Positions 7,774-15,898 of a stretch of DNA of 64,000 nt are shown here, one piece after another. How positions within the stretch are numbered: the stretch's first letter is position 1; each line of letters begins with the position of its first letter. The position numbers and the translations under genes were made by a program. This DNA comes from Streptomyces viridiviolaceus (GTDB lineage: Bacteria > Actinomycetota > Actinomycetes > Streptomycetales > Streptomycetaceae), in the NCBI RefSeq assembly GCF_014650995.1, contig NZ_BMWA01000014.1, positions 186,001-250,000 of the forward strand. The letters are read 5' to 3'. The notes under the pieces were generated by a model. It saw nothing but the letters and a program-made list of their open reading frames with translations, ran no database searches and was not told the origin of the DNA.

Positions 7774-8272
7774 CCCGCCACAGGCCCAGCGCCCGCCGGG
7801 CGATGGGCCACGGATGGCCCACCGCGGTTGCGGGCGGGCCGGCCTGACCGTTGGCTGAGTGCACACCGGGACGCCGTCCCTTCCAGCTCGGCACCCGTCG
7901 CCGCCGAGCCCGGCACCCGGTTTCACCGAGGGCCACTACGACTTCGCCCAGTACTGGTGGTGGCCCTCGGCCAGGTCGTCGCCGAAAGCGGAAGCCGGGG
8001 AACAGGTCACGCCGCGGCGTACCGGGTCGACGGTCATTCCGGAGGCATGCCGCCCCCACGGCTGACTGCCCACGTGGAACATTACGAGGACAGCTTCCGC
8101 AGGGCCGATCGCCGGTGGCTTCTCGACAGGCGTTCCACGTTCCTGGCCTTCGCCGGACCGACCGAGCGCATCGAACCAGCTGCCAAGGCGTAAGGGGATG
8201 GGGCCCGGTGCGGGGCCGGCCGCCGCGCAGCGCGCACGGCGGGCCGGTCGGTCGTGCGCCCTTCGGGTGGGA
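7774..8272. other. Intergenic region with a possible NTF2/SnoaL-like relic
   Basis: About 500 bases with no intact gene. Most of it shows nothing recognisable. The stretch at about 8002-8193 on the plus strand can be read as a decayed C-terminus of an NTF2/SnoaL-like protein (see the separate entry). Confidence 0.5.
8002..8193 (+). pseudogene. Possible relic of an NTF2/SnoaL-like protein
   Basis: The plus-strand frame ending in a stop at 8193 contains AAAYRVDG, then LTAHVEHYEDSFRRADRRW and LLDRR. This resembles the last strands of SnoaL-like proteins, where a pattern like Y-x-D-x-F-x-R-x-D-G-x-W-x-I-x-x-R-R is usual. No start or N-terminal half can be found in the same frame. The resemblance is short and was judged by eye. 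Confidence 0.28.
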
Positions 8273-8695
8273 TCAGCCGTTGTACGGGGCGGCCACGTCC
8301 AGGACCCAGGTCACGCCGAAGCGGTCGGTGAGCATGCCGTACAGCGGTGCCCACGGCGACGGTTCCAGGGGCTGGACCACCGTCGAGCCCTCCGCCAGCT
8401 TCTGCCACAGCGCACTGATCTCGTCGGTGTCGTCACCGCGCACGGAGACGAAGAACGGGTTGCTGCCCTGGTCCCAGGGCAGCGAGGAAGGCACGTCGTA
8501 GGCCATGACGTGGAAGCCGTTGTCGCCCACGACCTCCCCCCACACCACCCAGTCCGCCTCGTTCTCGTCGCGCACGTTGCCCACGTCCTGGTACGTGACG
8601 GAGGTGATGCGTCCGCCGAAGACGGACAGGTAGTGGTCCAGCGCTGCCCGTGCCTCGCCCCGGAAGTTCAGGTGGGTGGTGGTCGTGACAGACAT
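8273..8695 (-). CDS. VOC superfamily protein, PhnB-like
   Basis: A 140-residue protein of the vicinal oxygen chelate fold in the PhnB/3-demethylubiquinone-like group. It has the typical opening THLNFRGEARAALDHYLSVFGG, a middle GSNPFFVSVRGDDTDEISALWQKLAEG and the closing WAPLYGMLTDRFGVTWVLDV. PhnB-like proteins lack a proven common reaction; many are antibiotic-binding or metal-dependent enzymes of unknown substrate. The start ATG at 8695 has the ribosome site AAGGAGA. It is divergently transcribed from a WYL-domain regulator 167 bases away, a very common pairing in Streptomyces that suggests regulation by it. Confidence 0.9.
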   Translation of the reverse strand: MSVTTTTHLNFRGEARAALDHYLSVFGGRITSVTYQDVGNVRDENEADWVVWGEVVGDNGFHVMAYDVPSSLPWDQGSNPFFVSVRGDDTDEISALWQKLAEGSTVVQPLEPSPWAPLYGMLTDRFGVTWVLDVAAPYNG

Positions 8696-8862
8696 GGCGT
8701 TCTCCTTGCTCGCGTTCCGGCGAGGTGCACCGCCGCAGCGACGAAGCCTTGCGGGCAGCGACCTCGTGGCCAGGGGCTGTGGCCTCCCTGGCGGATGTCG
8801 ATGTCCACCGTTCCACCGGTAGCGGACAGGTCGTGTCCTGTACCGCAGGCAGAATGCTGAGC

Positions 8863-9864
8863 ATGCAGACAACGTCCTCGCGGCTGCTCGCACTGCTCTC
8901 GCTGCTGCAGACGCATCGCGACTGGTCCGGTGACGACCTCGCCGAGCGGCTCGACGTCACCCCGCGCACGGTGCGCCGTGACATCGACCGTCTACGGGAA
9001 CTGGGATACCCGGTCCTCGCTTTCAAGGGACCCTCCGGCGGCTACCGCCTGGACGCCGGATCGCACCTGCCCCCACTGCTGTTCGACGACGGCCAAGCCG
9101 TCGCCCTGGCCCTCGCCCTGCAGACCGCAGCCACCAGCGCCACCATCGGCGAAGACGCGGCCCGGGCCCTGGCCACCGTTCGCCAGGTCATGCCGTCCCG
9201 TCTGCGCCACCGCATCGACATGCTCCAGGTCACTGCCGTCGAGCCACCCGAGTCCGGCGCCGCCTCGCCGGTCGGTACGCAGCTGCTCATGGAGCTGAGC
9301 CGTGTCATCGACGCCCGTGAGGAGCTGCGCTTCGACTACCAACGGGACCCCGCCGGCCCGGCCCGCCGGACGCAGCCCCACCACCTCGTCACCCGGCGCG
9401 GCCACTGGTACCTGATCGCCTGGGACCTCGACCGTGACGACTGGCGTACCTTCCGCGTCGACCGCATCCGCCCCCGCACCCCCACCGGCCCGCGCTTCAC
9501 CCCGCGCCGACTGCCCGGCGACGACGTGGCCGCGTTCATCACCGGCCGCTTCCGCGGAACTGCCGGCTCCACCACCGACTGGCCCTGCCGCGGCCAAGTC
9601 GTCCTCGGTCTCCCCGCGCAGGCCGTGGCCCCCTTCGCACAGGACGGAATCGTCGAGGAACTCGGTCCCGACCGCTGCCGCCTCACCCTCGGCTCCTGGT
9701 CGTGGACCGGCCTCGCCGCCGCCATCGGCCGCTTCGACACCGACATCCGGGTCGTCGGTCCGCCCCAACTGTCCAGTGCGTTCGCCGAACTCGCCGCGCG
9801 CTACGCCGACGCCGCGGGCACGCCCCGACCGGCCGTGGCCCCGGACGACGGGACCTCGCGCTGA
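8863..9864 (+). CDS. HTH-WYL (YafY-type) transcriptional regulator
   Basis: A 333-residue regulator. The N-terminal winged helix (HTH_11: SRLLALLSLLQTHRDWSGDDLAERLDVTPRTVRRDIDRLRELG) is followed from about residue 140 by a WYL ligand domain (RRTQPHHLVTRRGHWYLIAWDLDRDDWRTFRVDRI) and a C-terminal WCX-type extension. WYL domains usually sense nucleic acids, nucleotides or small metabolites. Two in-frame ATGs occur, at 8854 and 8863; neither has a clear ribosome site, so the start is uncertain by three codons. It is divergent from the VOC protein and probably controls it. Confidence 0.9.
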   Translation: MQTTSSRLLALLSLLQTHRDWSGDDLAERLDVTPRTVRRDIDRLRELGYPVLAFKGPSGGYRLDAGSHLPPLLFDDGQAVALALALQTAATSATIGEDAARALATVRQVMPSRLRHRIDMLQVTAVEPPESGAASPVGTQLLMELSRVIDAREELRFDYQRDPAGPARRTQPHHLVTRRGHWYLIAWDLDRDDWRTFRVDRIRPRTPTGPRFTPRRLPGDDVAAFITGRFRGTAGSTTDWPCRGQVVLGLPAQAVAPFAQDGIVEELGPDRCRLTLGSWSWTGLAAAIGRFDTDIRVVGPPQLSSAFAELAARYADAAGTPRPAVAPDDGTSR

Positions 9865-9929
9865 CGCACACCACGTCACCGGCCGTGCGCGCCGGCCGTG
9901 TCCGCCCTGCCCCACGGGCCAGGTGCCCA

Positions 9930-9962
9930 CGCCGGCGCAGGCGTCGAAGACCTGCGCCGGCG
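9930..9962. terminator. Strong hairpin terminator after the WYL gene
   Basis: CGCCGGCGCAGG, a 9-base loop, then CCTGCGCCGGCG form a perfect 12-bp stem. It lies 65 bases after the WYL gene stop and 158 bases after the stop of the convergent PadR gene, so it probably serves as a bidirectional terminator. Confidence 0.7.
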
Positions 9963-10119
9963 CCGCCTTCGCATCAGGCCGGCTCGTGGGGGCGGCAGGC
10001 AGATTCCTGACACGTCGAGGGGACAGATGGGGGACTTCTCAGGGACGGGCAAGGGAGGCGTCCGGGTACAGCGCCGTCGTACGCGCTCGCGCGAACAGGT
10101 GCCGGAACGGCTGCGCCCG

Positions 10120-10689
10120 TCAGGGTGCGGCGGCCGCGGTGCGTGCGGCCAGGACGCGCAGCGCCGTCTCGCCCCAGCGGAGGTTCTCCTCCTCGAAGGC
10201 GATACCCCGCAGAAGGGTGAGGTAGGGCCCCACCCTCTCCGCGTGGGCCAGGTACTCGTCCTCGGTGCGGCCCTCGAGCAGCCGGGCCCGCAGTCGCTCG
10301 TAGCGGGACAGCTTGGCCCGCGCCCGCTCCATGTGCTCGGAGATGTCCGCGCGTACGGCGGCGATGTCACCGACATCGGCGCACTGCACCTTCACCAGGA
10401 GGCCGTCCCGGATCGCAGTGGGCCGGCCGATCGGCTCGGCGGTGTAGGCGCGCAGCGCCGCGTGACCTGCCTCGGTGAGCGAGAAGAGCCGCTTGTCGGG
10501 CCGCCGCTCCTGCCGGATCACCCTCGCGGCGACCAGTCCCTGCTGCTCCATGCGGTCGAGTTCCCGGTAGAGCTGCTGAGGGGTGGCCGTCCAGAAGTTC
10601 GCCACCGAGGCGTCGAAGCCCTTGGCCAGGTCGTAGCCGGACGCCTCCCCCTCCAGGAGCGCGGCCATCACCGCGTCACGCAATGCCAT
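10120..10689 (-). CDS. PadR family transcriptional regulator
   Basis: A 189-residue regulator with the PadR winged helix at the N-terminus (MALRDAVMAALLEGEASGYDLAKGF...QQLYRELDRMEQQGLV) and a helical C-terminal domain of the Vir_act_alpha_C type (residues about 95-180), which mediates dimerisation. The ATG has the ribosome site AAGGTGG. It is divergent from an NTF2-like gene with two shared sequence boxes in between, suggesting autoregulation and control of that gene and perhaps the acyl-CoA synthetase further down. PadR proteins typically respond to phenolic or other lipophilic compounds; the ligand here is unknown. Confidence 0.92.
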   Translation of the reverse strand: MALRDAVMAALLEGEASGYDLAKGFDASVANFWTATPQQLYRELDRMEQQGLVAARVIRQERRPDKRLFSLTEAGHAALRAYTAEPIGRPTAIRDGLLVKVQCADVGDIAAVRADISEHMERARAKLSRYERLRARLLEGRTEDEYLAHAERVGPYLTLLRGIAFEEENLRWGETALRVLAARTAAAAP

Positions 10690-10709
10690 TCGCCCACCTT
10701 GTCACTCTC

Positions 10710-10810
10710 TTGAGTAGTGAACAAGTTGTCCATCTCTCTTCCCCGGAGACCTGGACACTCGCACCGGCGCCGTCATAGTCTCCGAATCGTCTATACAACT
10801 TATTGAGTAG
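10710..10810. promoter_or_regulatory. Candidate PadR boxes in the divergent promoter
   Basis: Two AT-richer sites stand out in otherwise GC-rich DNA: TTGAGTAGTGAACAAGTTGT (10710-10729) and ACAACTTATTGAGTAG (10795-10810). Both contain TTGAGTAG, and both contain ACAACTT, which is inverted in the first. They flank the promoter region between padR and the NTF2-like gene. Operator function is inferred from position and sequence sharing. Confidence 0.45.
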
Positions 10811-10821
10811 GGGCGTGGCTG

Positions 10822-11214
10822 ATGCATCCGTTCCGCACGGCGGTCGAGAACCGTGATCAGGACGCCTTGGAGGCGCTGCTGGCCGAGAACGTCGTCTTCA
10901 CCAGTCCGGTGGCCTTCAAGCCGTACGCCGGCAAGGCGATCACCGCTGCGATCCTGCGCGGCGTCATGCGCGTCTTCGAGGACTTCACCTACGTGCGCGA
11001 GATCGCGAACCCCGACGGCCGCGACCACGCCTTCGTCTTCACGGCCACCGTCGGCGGCCGGCAGCTCCAGGGCTGTGACTTCCTCCACTTCGACGAGGAC
11101 GGCAGGATCGACGACTTCACCGTCATGGTCCGGCCGCTGTCCGCCGCGAAAGCGCTGTCCGAGGCCATGGGCGCGCAGTTCGACCAGATCCACCGGGAGG
11201 CGGCGGGCGCGTGA
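10822..11214 (+). CDS. NTF2-like (SnoaL-type) protein
   Basis: A 130-residue single-domain protein with the alpha+beta barrel pattern of SnoaL/NTF2-like enzymes: HPFRTAVENRDQDALEALLAENVVFTSPVAF at the N-terminus and GCDFLHFDEDGRIDDFTVMVRPLSAAKAL at the C-terminus. Members act as isomerases, cyclases or hydrolases or bind small ligands; no specific reaction can be assigned. It is divergent from padR and probably its target. Its stop overlaps by GTGA a short open frame that looks like the start of a lost downstream gene. Confidence 0.85.
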   Translation: MHPFRTAVENRDQDALEALLAENVVFTSPVAFKPYAGKAITAAILRGVMRVFEDFTYVREIANPDGRDHAFVFTATVGGRQLQGCDFLHFDEDGRIDDFTVMVRPLSAAKALSEAMGAQFDQIHREAAGA

Positions 11215-11288
11215 GCGACCTCGACGCGGTCGTCCGGGCGGTTCTGCGCGCCGGCGGACACCGACTGCTCCGACACCGCTCCGGGTAG
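11211..11288 (+). pseudogene. Truncated gene start coupled to the NTF2-like gene
   Basis: A GTG at 11211 overlaps the preceding TGA (GTGA) and opens a 25-codon frame, VSDLDAVVRAVLRAGGHRLL and on to a TAG. This resembles the first helix of inositol monophosphatase-type proteins (LDAVxxAVRxAGxxLL). The frame then stops and the rest of such a gene is absent. It is probably the residue of a deletion; the family guess rests on about 20 residues. Confidence 0.3.
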
Positions 11289-11369
11289 CCCTGAATGGAG
11301 GTGGTGTCCGCGAGCTGCGTTCGCTGAAATCGACTCGCCGGATGCGTCCCAAGAGCCGCAGGAGCCGCG

Positions 11370-12902
11370 ATGCACTTTCCTTTGACCGTACGAGACTTCC
11401 TCGACCGGGCCGAGCAGGTCTACCCGGACCGCATCGGTGTCGTCGACGAGCCGGATCAACCCGCCTCCAGCCTCGGAAAACTGACCTACGGTCAGGTCGG
11501 GAAGCTGGCCCGCGCCCAGGCCGCGCGGCTGGACCAGCTCGGTGTACCAGTCGGCGGACGCGTGGCTGTGATCTCGCAGAACTCCGCCCGACTGCTCACC
11601 TCGTTCTTCGGCGTCTCCGGCTGGGGCCGCATTCTGGTACCCGTCAACTTCCGCCTCTCCGCACCGGAGGTCGACTACATCGTCCGCCACAGCGGCGCGT
11701 CCGTGGTCTACGCCGACCCCTCGTGCGCCGGCCTGCTGAACGGTCTCGACGTACCGCACCGCTTCGTCCTGGGCGACGACGACGGCCTGTACCGGCCGGG
11801 GGTCGAGCCGCGCCCGTGGTCCGAGCCCGACGAGGCCGCGACCGCCACCGTCAACTACACCTCGGGTACGACCGCGCGTCCCAAGGGCGTCGAGCTCACC
11901 CATCGCAGTCTGTGGCTCAACGCCACCGTCCTGGCCCTGCACGCCGGAATCGGTGACCGGGACGTCTATCTCCACACCTTGCCGATGTTCCATGTCAACG
12001 GCTGGGGCATGCCCTACGGCGTCACCGGTCTCGGCGGCCGGCACATCGTGCTGCGCCAGGTGGACGGCCCCGAGATCCTGCGACGGGTCGACGAGCACGG
12101 GGTGACCGTGCTGTGCTGTGCACCGGCCGTGATCAACACCGTGCTCGACGCAGCCGCCGACTGGAAGGGGGACGTTCCCGGCCGTGACCGGGTCCGTGTG
12201 ATCTGCGCGGGTGCCCCGCCGCCGACGCGCACCATCGAGCGGGTCGCCGAGGAACTCGGCTGGGAGTTCCAGCAGCTGTACGGTCTGACGGAGACCTCTC
12301 CGCTGCTCACCTTCAACCGGTCGCGCGCGGAGTGGGACGACCTGCCGCCGGCCGAGCGTGCCCGCAAGCTCGGCCGGGCGGGCGCGCCCGCCCTGGGGGT
12401 CCGGATCGCGCTCGACACCGACGGCGAGGTACTCGCCGCCACCAACCACGCCCTGCACGGCTACTGGCAGCAGACCGAGGAGACCACCGCCGCCCAGGCG
12501 GGCGGCTGGTTCCACACCGGTGACGGCGGCTACCTGGACGAGGACGGCTACCTCGTCATCTCGGACCGCAAGAAGGACGTGATCATCTCGGGCGGCGAGA
12601 ACGTGTCCTCCATCGAGGTGGAGGACGCACTCTGCGCCCACCCCGCGGTTCGTGAGGCAGCGGTCATCGGTGTGCCCGACGAGAAGTGGGGTGAACTCGT
12701 CACCGCGATCGTCGTCGTGACCGGTCCCGACGCAGTGGCCGCCGACGAACTGATCGCCCATTGCCGTGGCCGGCTGGCCGGATACAAGTGCCCCAAGCGC
12801 ATCGAGTTCGCCGAGAGCCTGCCGCGTACGGCGACCGGGAAGCTGCAGAAGTTCAGGCTGCGGAAGCCGTACTGGGAGGGGCAGGAGCGGCAGGTGCACT
12901 GA
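11370..12902 (+). CDS. Acyl-CoA synthetase (AMP-forming)
   Basis: A 510-residue adenylate-forming enzyme that activates a carboxylic acid to acyl-AMP and then acyl-CoA. The P-loop-like motif TVNYTSGTTARPKGVELTHR (about residue 160; the usual Gly after GTT is Ala here) is present, as are the adenine-binding YGLTETSP (about 307), the hinge SDRKKDVIISGGENVSS (about 400) and the catalytic C-terminal lysine in RTATGKLQKF (about 492). The length matches medium/long-chain fatty-acid or cyclohexanecarboxylate ligases. The start ATG follows GGAGCCGCG. A very strong hairpin terminates it. The substrate is not defined. Confidence 0.93.
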   Translation: MHFPLTVRDFLDRAEQVYPDRIGVVDEPDQPASSLGKLTYGQVGKLARAQAARLDQLGVPVGGRVAVISQNSARLLTSFFGVSGWGRILVPVNFRLSAPEVDYIVRHSGASVVYADPSCAGLLNGLDVPHRFVLGDDDGLYRPGVEPRPWSEPDEAATATVNYTSGTTARPKGVELTHRSLWLNATVLALHAGIGDRDVYLHTLPMFHVNGWGMPYGVTGLGGRHIVLRQVDGPEILRRVDEHGVTVLCCAPAVINTVLDAAADWKGDVPGRDRVRVICAGAPPPTRTIERVAEELGWEFQQLYGLTETSPLLTFNRSRAEWDDLPPAERARKLGRAGAPALGVRIALDTDGEVLAATNHALHGYWQQTEETTAAQAGGWFHTGDGGYLDEDGYLVISDRKKDVIISGGENVSSIEVEDALCAHPAVREAAVIGVPDEKWGELVTAIVVVTGPDAVAADELIAHCRGRLAGYKCPKRIEFAESLPRTATGKLQKFRLRKPYWEGQERQVH

Positions 12903-12904
12903 TC

Positions 12905-12940
12905 GCCGCCGGACTCGATCACGAGATCGAGTCCGGCGGC
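12905..12940 (+). terminator. Rho-independent terminator of the acyl-CoA synthetase gene
   Basis: GCCGCCGGACTCGATC, loop ACGA, then GATCGAGTCCGGCGGC form a perfect 16-bp stem starting 2 bases after the stop codon. Confidence 0.85.
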
Positions 12941-13057
12941 CAGGACGCCCCGGAACCTCTCGGCGTACGGGGCGTCCGAGGGGTGCGCCCTACGCCATAC
13001 CTCGTGAGGCAGGCGTAGGGGCCTCCAGGACCCCGCCGAGCCGGCCGGCGGTCCCCG

Positions 13058-13753
13058 TCAGGCCAGCTTCTTCAGCAGCTCGGCCGCGACCGGCGCGGAG
13101 GAGGAGGGGTTCTGCCCGGTGACGAGGTCGCGGTCGACGACGACCTTCGGCGCCCACGGCTCGCCCACCCGGACCTGGACTCCGGCCTCCGTGAGGCGGT
13201 CCTGCAGCAGCCACTTCGCCCTGTCGGCGAAGCCGGCCTGGGCCTCCTCGGCGTTGGTGAAAGCGGCGACCTCGTAGCCGGCGAAGGCGTTGGAGCCATC
13301 GCTCCGCCGAGCGGCGAGGAGTGCGGCCGGGGCGTGGCAGACCACACCGAGCGGCTTGCCGGAGTCGAGGGCGTCGACGAGCAGCTTGCCGGAGGTGGCA
13401 TCGACTGCGAGGTCCTCCATGGGGCCGTGGCCGCCGGGATAGAAGACGGCCGCGTAGTCGTCGAGGTGCACGTCCTCCAGCCGGATCGGGTCGCCGATCT
13501 CGGTCATGGAGTCGAGGGCTGCGGCGACCTTGTCGGCACCCTCCTGGCCGCCGTTGACCTCGGGCGCCAGGCTGCCCTTGTCCACGGTCGGGACGACGCC
13601 GCCGGGAGTGGCCACGACGATCTCGTGGCCCGCGGCCTTGAACGCCTCGTACGGGACGACGGCCTCCTCGGCCCAGAAACCGGTGGGGTGCCGGGTGCCG
13701 TCGGCCAGGGTCCAGTGGTCGACGCCGGTCATCACGAAGAGGATCTTGGACAT
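13058..13753 (-). CDS. DJ-1/PfpI family protein (type 1 glutamine amidotransferase fold)
   Basis: A 231-residue protein of the DJ-1/ThiJ/PfpI superfamily, group of Hsp31-like/YraA-like proteins (NonF/FdC1-like). The nucleophile elbow LGVVCHAPAALLAA carries the conserved Cys followed by His. The upstream Glu-like position and YPGGHGPMEDL (oxyanion region) are typical. Such proteins act as glyoxalase III/deglycases, chaperones or hydratases. The start ATG at 13753 follows AGACACTCC and has no strong ribosome site. It is divergent from the YciI gene. The physiological role is not assignable. Confidence 0.88.
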   Translation of the reverse strand: MSKILFVMTGVDHWTLADGTRHPTGFWAEEAVVPYEAFKAAGHEIVVATPGGVVPTVDKGSLAPEVNGGQEGADKVAAALDSMTEIGDPIRLEDVHLDDYAAVFYPGGHGPMEDLAVDATSGKLLVDALDSGKPLGVVCHAPAALLAARRSDGSNAFAGYEVAAFTNAEEAQAGFADRAKWLLQDRLTEAGVQVRVGEPWAPKVVVDRDLVTGQNPSSSAPVAAELLKKLA

Positions 13754-14098
13754 GGAGTGTCTCCGAGGGGTGCGGGACCCGTCCGGGCCCGGGGGATCGT
13801 GATCGCGCACTCCGGCGCTCCGCGAGCGCTGAGGCTCCGGACGCAGATCGTCGGTGCGGCGATGTCCTCGAACGTAGCCCCGCACCCCAGAGGGCTTCCA
13901 ATGAGGAATTCCATGTCTGCCATCGGGAGCCCGATGGACTCCCGGGAATACCGCCCGAACGGCCCGAGCTGCGCAGAAGCTCGGGGCGCCGAACTCGTCC
14001 GAAAAAACTCGGACGGCGATGTCGAGAATCCGTGACCGGCTCCGTCCCCGCAGTGAACGCGACCACAATGGGTCGCACCAGCACCGAGGAGAGACACG
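13754..14098. other. Divergent intergenic region between DJ-1 and YciI genes
   Basis: About 345 bases without a convincing gene. The only feature I can support is the ECF-type promoter at 14020-14046 for the yciI-sigma operon. Short open frames on both strands show no recognisable domain. Confidence 0.5.
14020..14046 (+). promoter_or_regulatory. ECF42-type promoter of the yciI-sigma operon
   Basis: TGTCGA at 14020-14025 is followed after 17 bp by CGTC at 14043-14046. The promoter signature reported for ECF42 sigma factors is TGTCGA in the -35 region and CG(A/T)C in the -10 region, so this matches fully. It lies 53 bases before the ATG of the DGPF gene, upstream of the sigma gene itself, implying autoregulation. 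Confidence 0.7.
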
Positions 14099-14506
14099 AT
14101 GGCCAAGTACCTGCTGCTCAAGCACTACCGCGGCGCCCCGGCCCCGGTCAACGACGTGCCCATGGACCAGTGGACGCCGGAGGAGATCTCGGCCCACATG
14201 CAGTACATGCACGACTTCGCGGCCCGTCTGGAGAAGACCGGCGAGTTCGTCGACGGTCAGGCGCTCGCCCCCGAGGGGACGTTCGTCCGGTACGACGGCG
14301 AGGGCCGCCCGCCGGTCACCGACGGTCCGTTCGCCGAGACCAAGGACCTCATCGCCGGCTGGATGGTGATCGACGTCGACAGCTACGAGCGCGCCGTCGA
14401 ACTGGCCGGAGAGCTGTCGGCCGCCCCCGGTGCGGGCGGGAAGCCGATCCACGAGTGGCTCGAGGTGCGCCCGTTCCTGGCCGCGCCGCCCACCATCACG
14501 GAATGA
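14099..14506 (+). CDS. YciI/DGPF domain protein
   Basis: A 135-residue protein of the YCII-related family containing the signature VTDGPFAETKDLIAGW (about residues 75-90) and the C-terminal EWLEVRPF. DGPF proteins of unknown biochemical role are the hallmark genomic partners and targets of ECF42 sigma factors. Its TGA overlaps the ATG of the sigma gene (ATGA), so they are translationally coupled. A matching ECF42-type promoter lies upstream, which supports its being the sigma factor's main target. The start has the ribosome site GAGGAGAGA. Confidence 0.93.
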   Translation: MAKYLLLKHYRGAPAPVNDVPMDQWTPEEISAHMQYMHDFAARLEKTGEFVDGQALAPEGTFVRYDGEGRPPVTDGPFAETKDLIAGWMVIDVDSYERAVELAGELSAAPGAGGKPIHEWLEVRPFLAAPPTITE

Positions 14507-15660
14507 CCTCACCGATGAACGAGGCCCTGCTGAGGAGCCTCACGCCGAGCGTGCTCGCCATCCTCGTCCGCCGCGGAGCCGACTTCGCGGCGGCCGAGGA
14601 CGCCGTGCAGGACGCGCTGGTCGAGGCGGTTCGCGTCTGGCCGGCCGACCCGCCGCGGGACGCGAAGGGCTGGCTGGTCACCGTGGCGTGGCGCCGGTTC
14701 CTCGACGCGACCCGGGCGGAAGCCGCCCGCCGCCGGCGTGAGGACCTCGTCGACGAGGAGCCGGCGCCCGGGCCCGTGCCCTCGGTGGACGACACGCTGC
14801 AGCTGTACTTCCTGTGCGCTCACCCGTCGCTGACGCCGTCGTCCGCGGTGGCGCTCACACTGCGCGCCGTCGGCGGGCTGACCACGCGCCAGATCGCCCA
14901 GGCCTACCTGGTGCCCGAGGCGACCATGGCGCAGCGGATCAGCCGGGCCAAACGCACCGTCTCCGGCGTGCGCTTCGACCAGCCCGGCGACGTCGCCACC
15001 GTGCTGCGGGTCCTCTACCTGGTCTTCAACGAGGGCTACTCCGGCGACGTCGACCTCGCCGCCGAGGCCATCCGGCTCACCCGCCGGCTCGCCGCCGCGA
15101 TCGATCACCCCGAGGTGGCGGGGCTGCTCGCCCTCATGCTGCTCCACCACGCCCGGCGCGCCTCCCGGACCGCGCCCGACGGCAGTCTGGTGCCGCTCGC
15201 CGAGCAGGACCGCGGCCGGTGGGACACGGGGTCCATCGCCGAGGGCGTGGAGATCCTGCAGGCGGCGCTCGCCCGCGACCGCCTGGGCGAGTTCCAGGCC
15301 CAGGCGGCCATCGCGGCACTCCACGCCGACGCGCCCACCGCCGAGGAGACCGACTGGGTGCAGATCGTCGAGTGGTACGACGAGCTCACGGGCCTGACCG
15401 ACAGCCCGGTCGTCCGTCTCAACCGCGCGGTGGCCGTCGGCGAGGCCGACGGACCGCGCGCCGGCCTGGCGGCACTCTCGGCGCTGGACGACTCACTGCC
15501 CCGCCACACCGCGGTGGCGGCGTACCTCCACGAGCGCGACGGCGACCTGGCGACGGCGGCACGGCTGTACGCCGAGGCGGCCCGCAAGGCCCACGACCTC
15601 GCCGAGCGCGACCACCTGACGCGCCAGGCCGCCCGGCTCAACACCCGTCGACGCCGTTGA
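14503..15660 (+). CDS. ECF RNA polymerase sigma factor, ECF42 type
   Basis: A 385-residue sigma factor, twice the size of ordinary ECF sigmas. Sigma-2 region is at about 10-75 (EDAVQDALVEAVRVWP), sigma-4 region at about 110-160 (TTRQIAQAYLVPEATMAQRISRAKRT). A long C-terminal DUF6596/TPR-like extension follows (VLYLVFNEGYSG..., repeated helices to the end). This extension defines the ECF42 group, which has no anti-sigma factor; the extension is thought to be needed for activity. The start ATG overlaps the yciI stop; a second in-frame ATG lies at 14515. The partner DGPF gene and the TGTCGA-N17-CGTC promoter fit the group. The signal is unknown. Confidence 0.93.
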   Translation: MTSPMNEALLRSLTPSVLAILVRRGADFAAAEDAVQDALVEAVRVWPADPPRDAKGWLVTVAWRRFLDATRAEAARRRREDLVDEEPAPGPVPSVDDTLQLYFLCAHPSLTPSSAVALTLRAVGGLTTRQIAQAYLVPEATMAQRISRAKRTVSGVRFDQPGDVATVLRVLYLVFNEGYSGDVDLAAEAIRLTRRLAAAIDHPEVAGLLALMLLHHARRASRTAPDGSLVPLAEQDRGRWDTGSIAEGVEILQAALARDRLGEFQAQAAIAALHADAPTAEETDWVQIVEWYDELTGLTDSPVVRLNRAVAVGEADGPRAGLAALSALDDSLPRHTAVAAYLHERDGDLATAARLYAEAARKAHDLAERDHLTRQAARLNTRRRR

Positions 15661-15898
15661 CGGACCCCACCCGGAACTTCCCGCGGCACCAGACGCGCCC
15701 CGTCGCCGGAGCGGTCGCCTCAGGGCGCTCGTCGCCGGTGGCACAGAGGGTGCGGCCGAGGAGGTGGGCGCGCGGGCCCGATACCGCCGGAGGTGCCCCG
15801 GCATCATCCACGTTCGACCCGTCCCGGTTGCGGCGGCGCCGTGGTCCGCGAGGGTGGGTGTGGGCGTGGGTGCGGGTGCGGTGTGAGAGGAGCGTCGC

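Noticed and set aside
7603..7900. T-box riboswitch upstream of thrS2
   Set aside because: No T-box consensus (AGGGUGGNACCGCG-type) or specifier loop is visible; the Thr-codon peptide plus hairpin explains the leader better.
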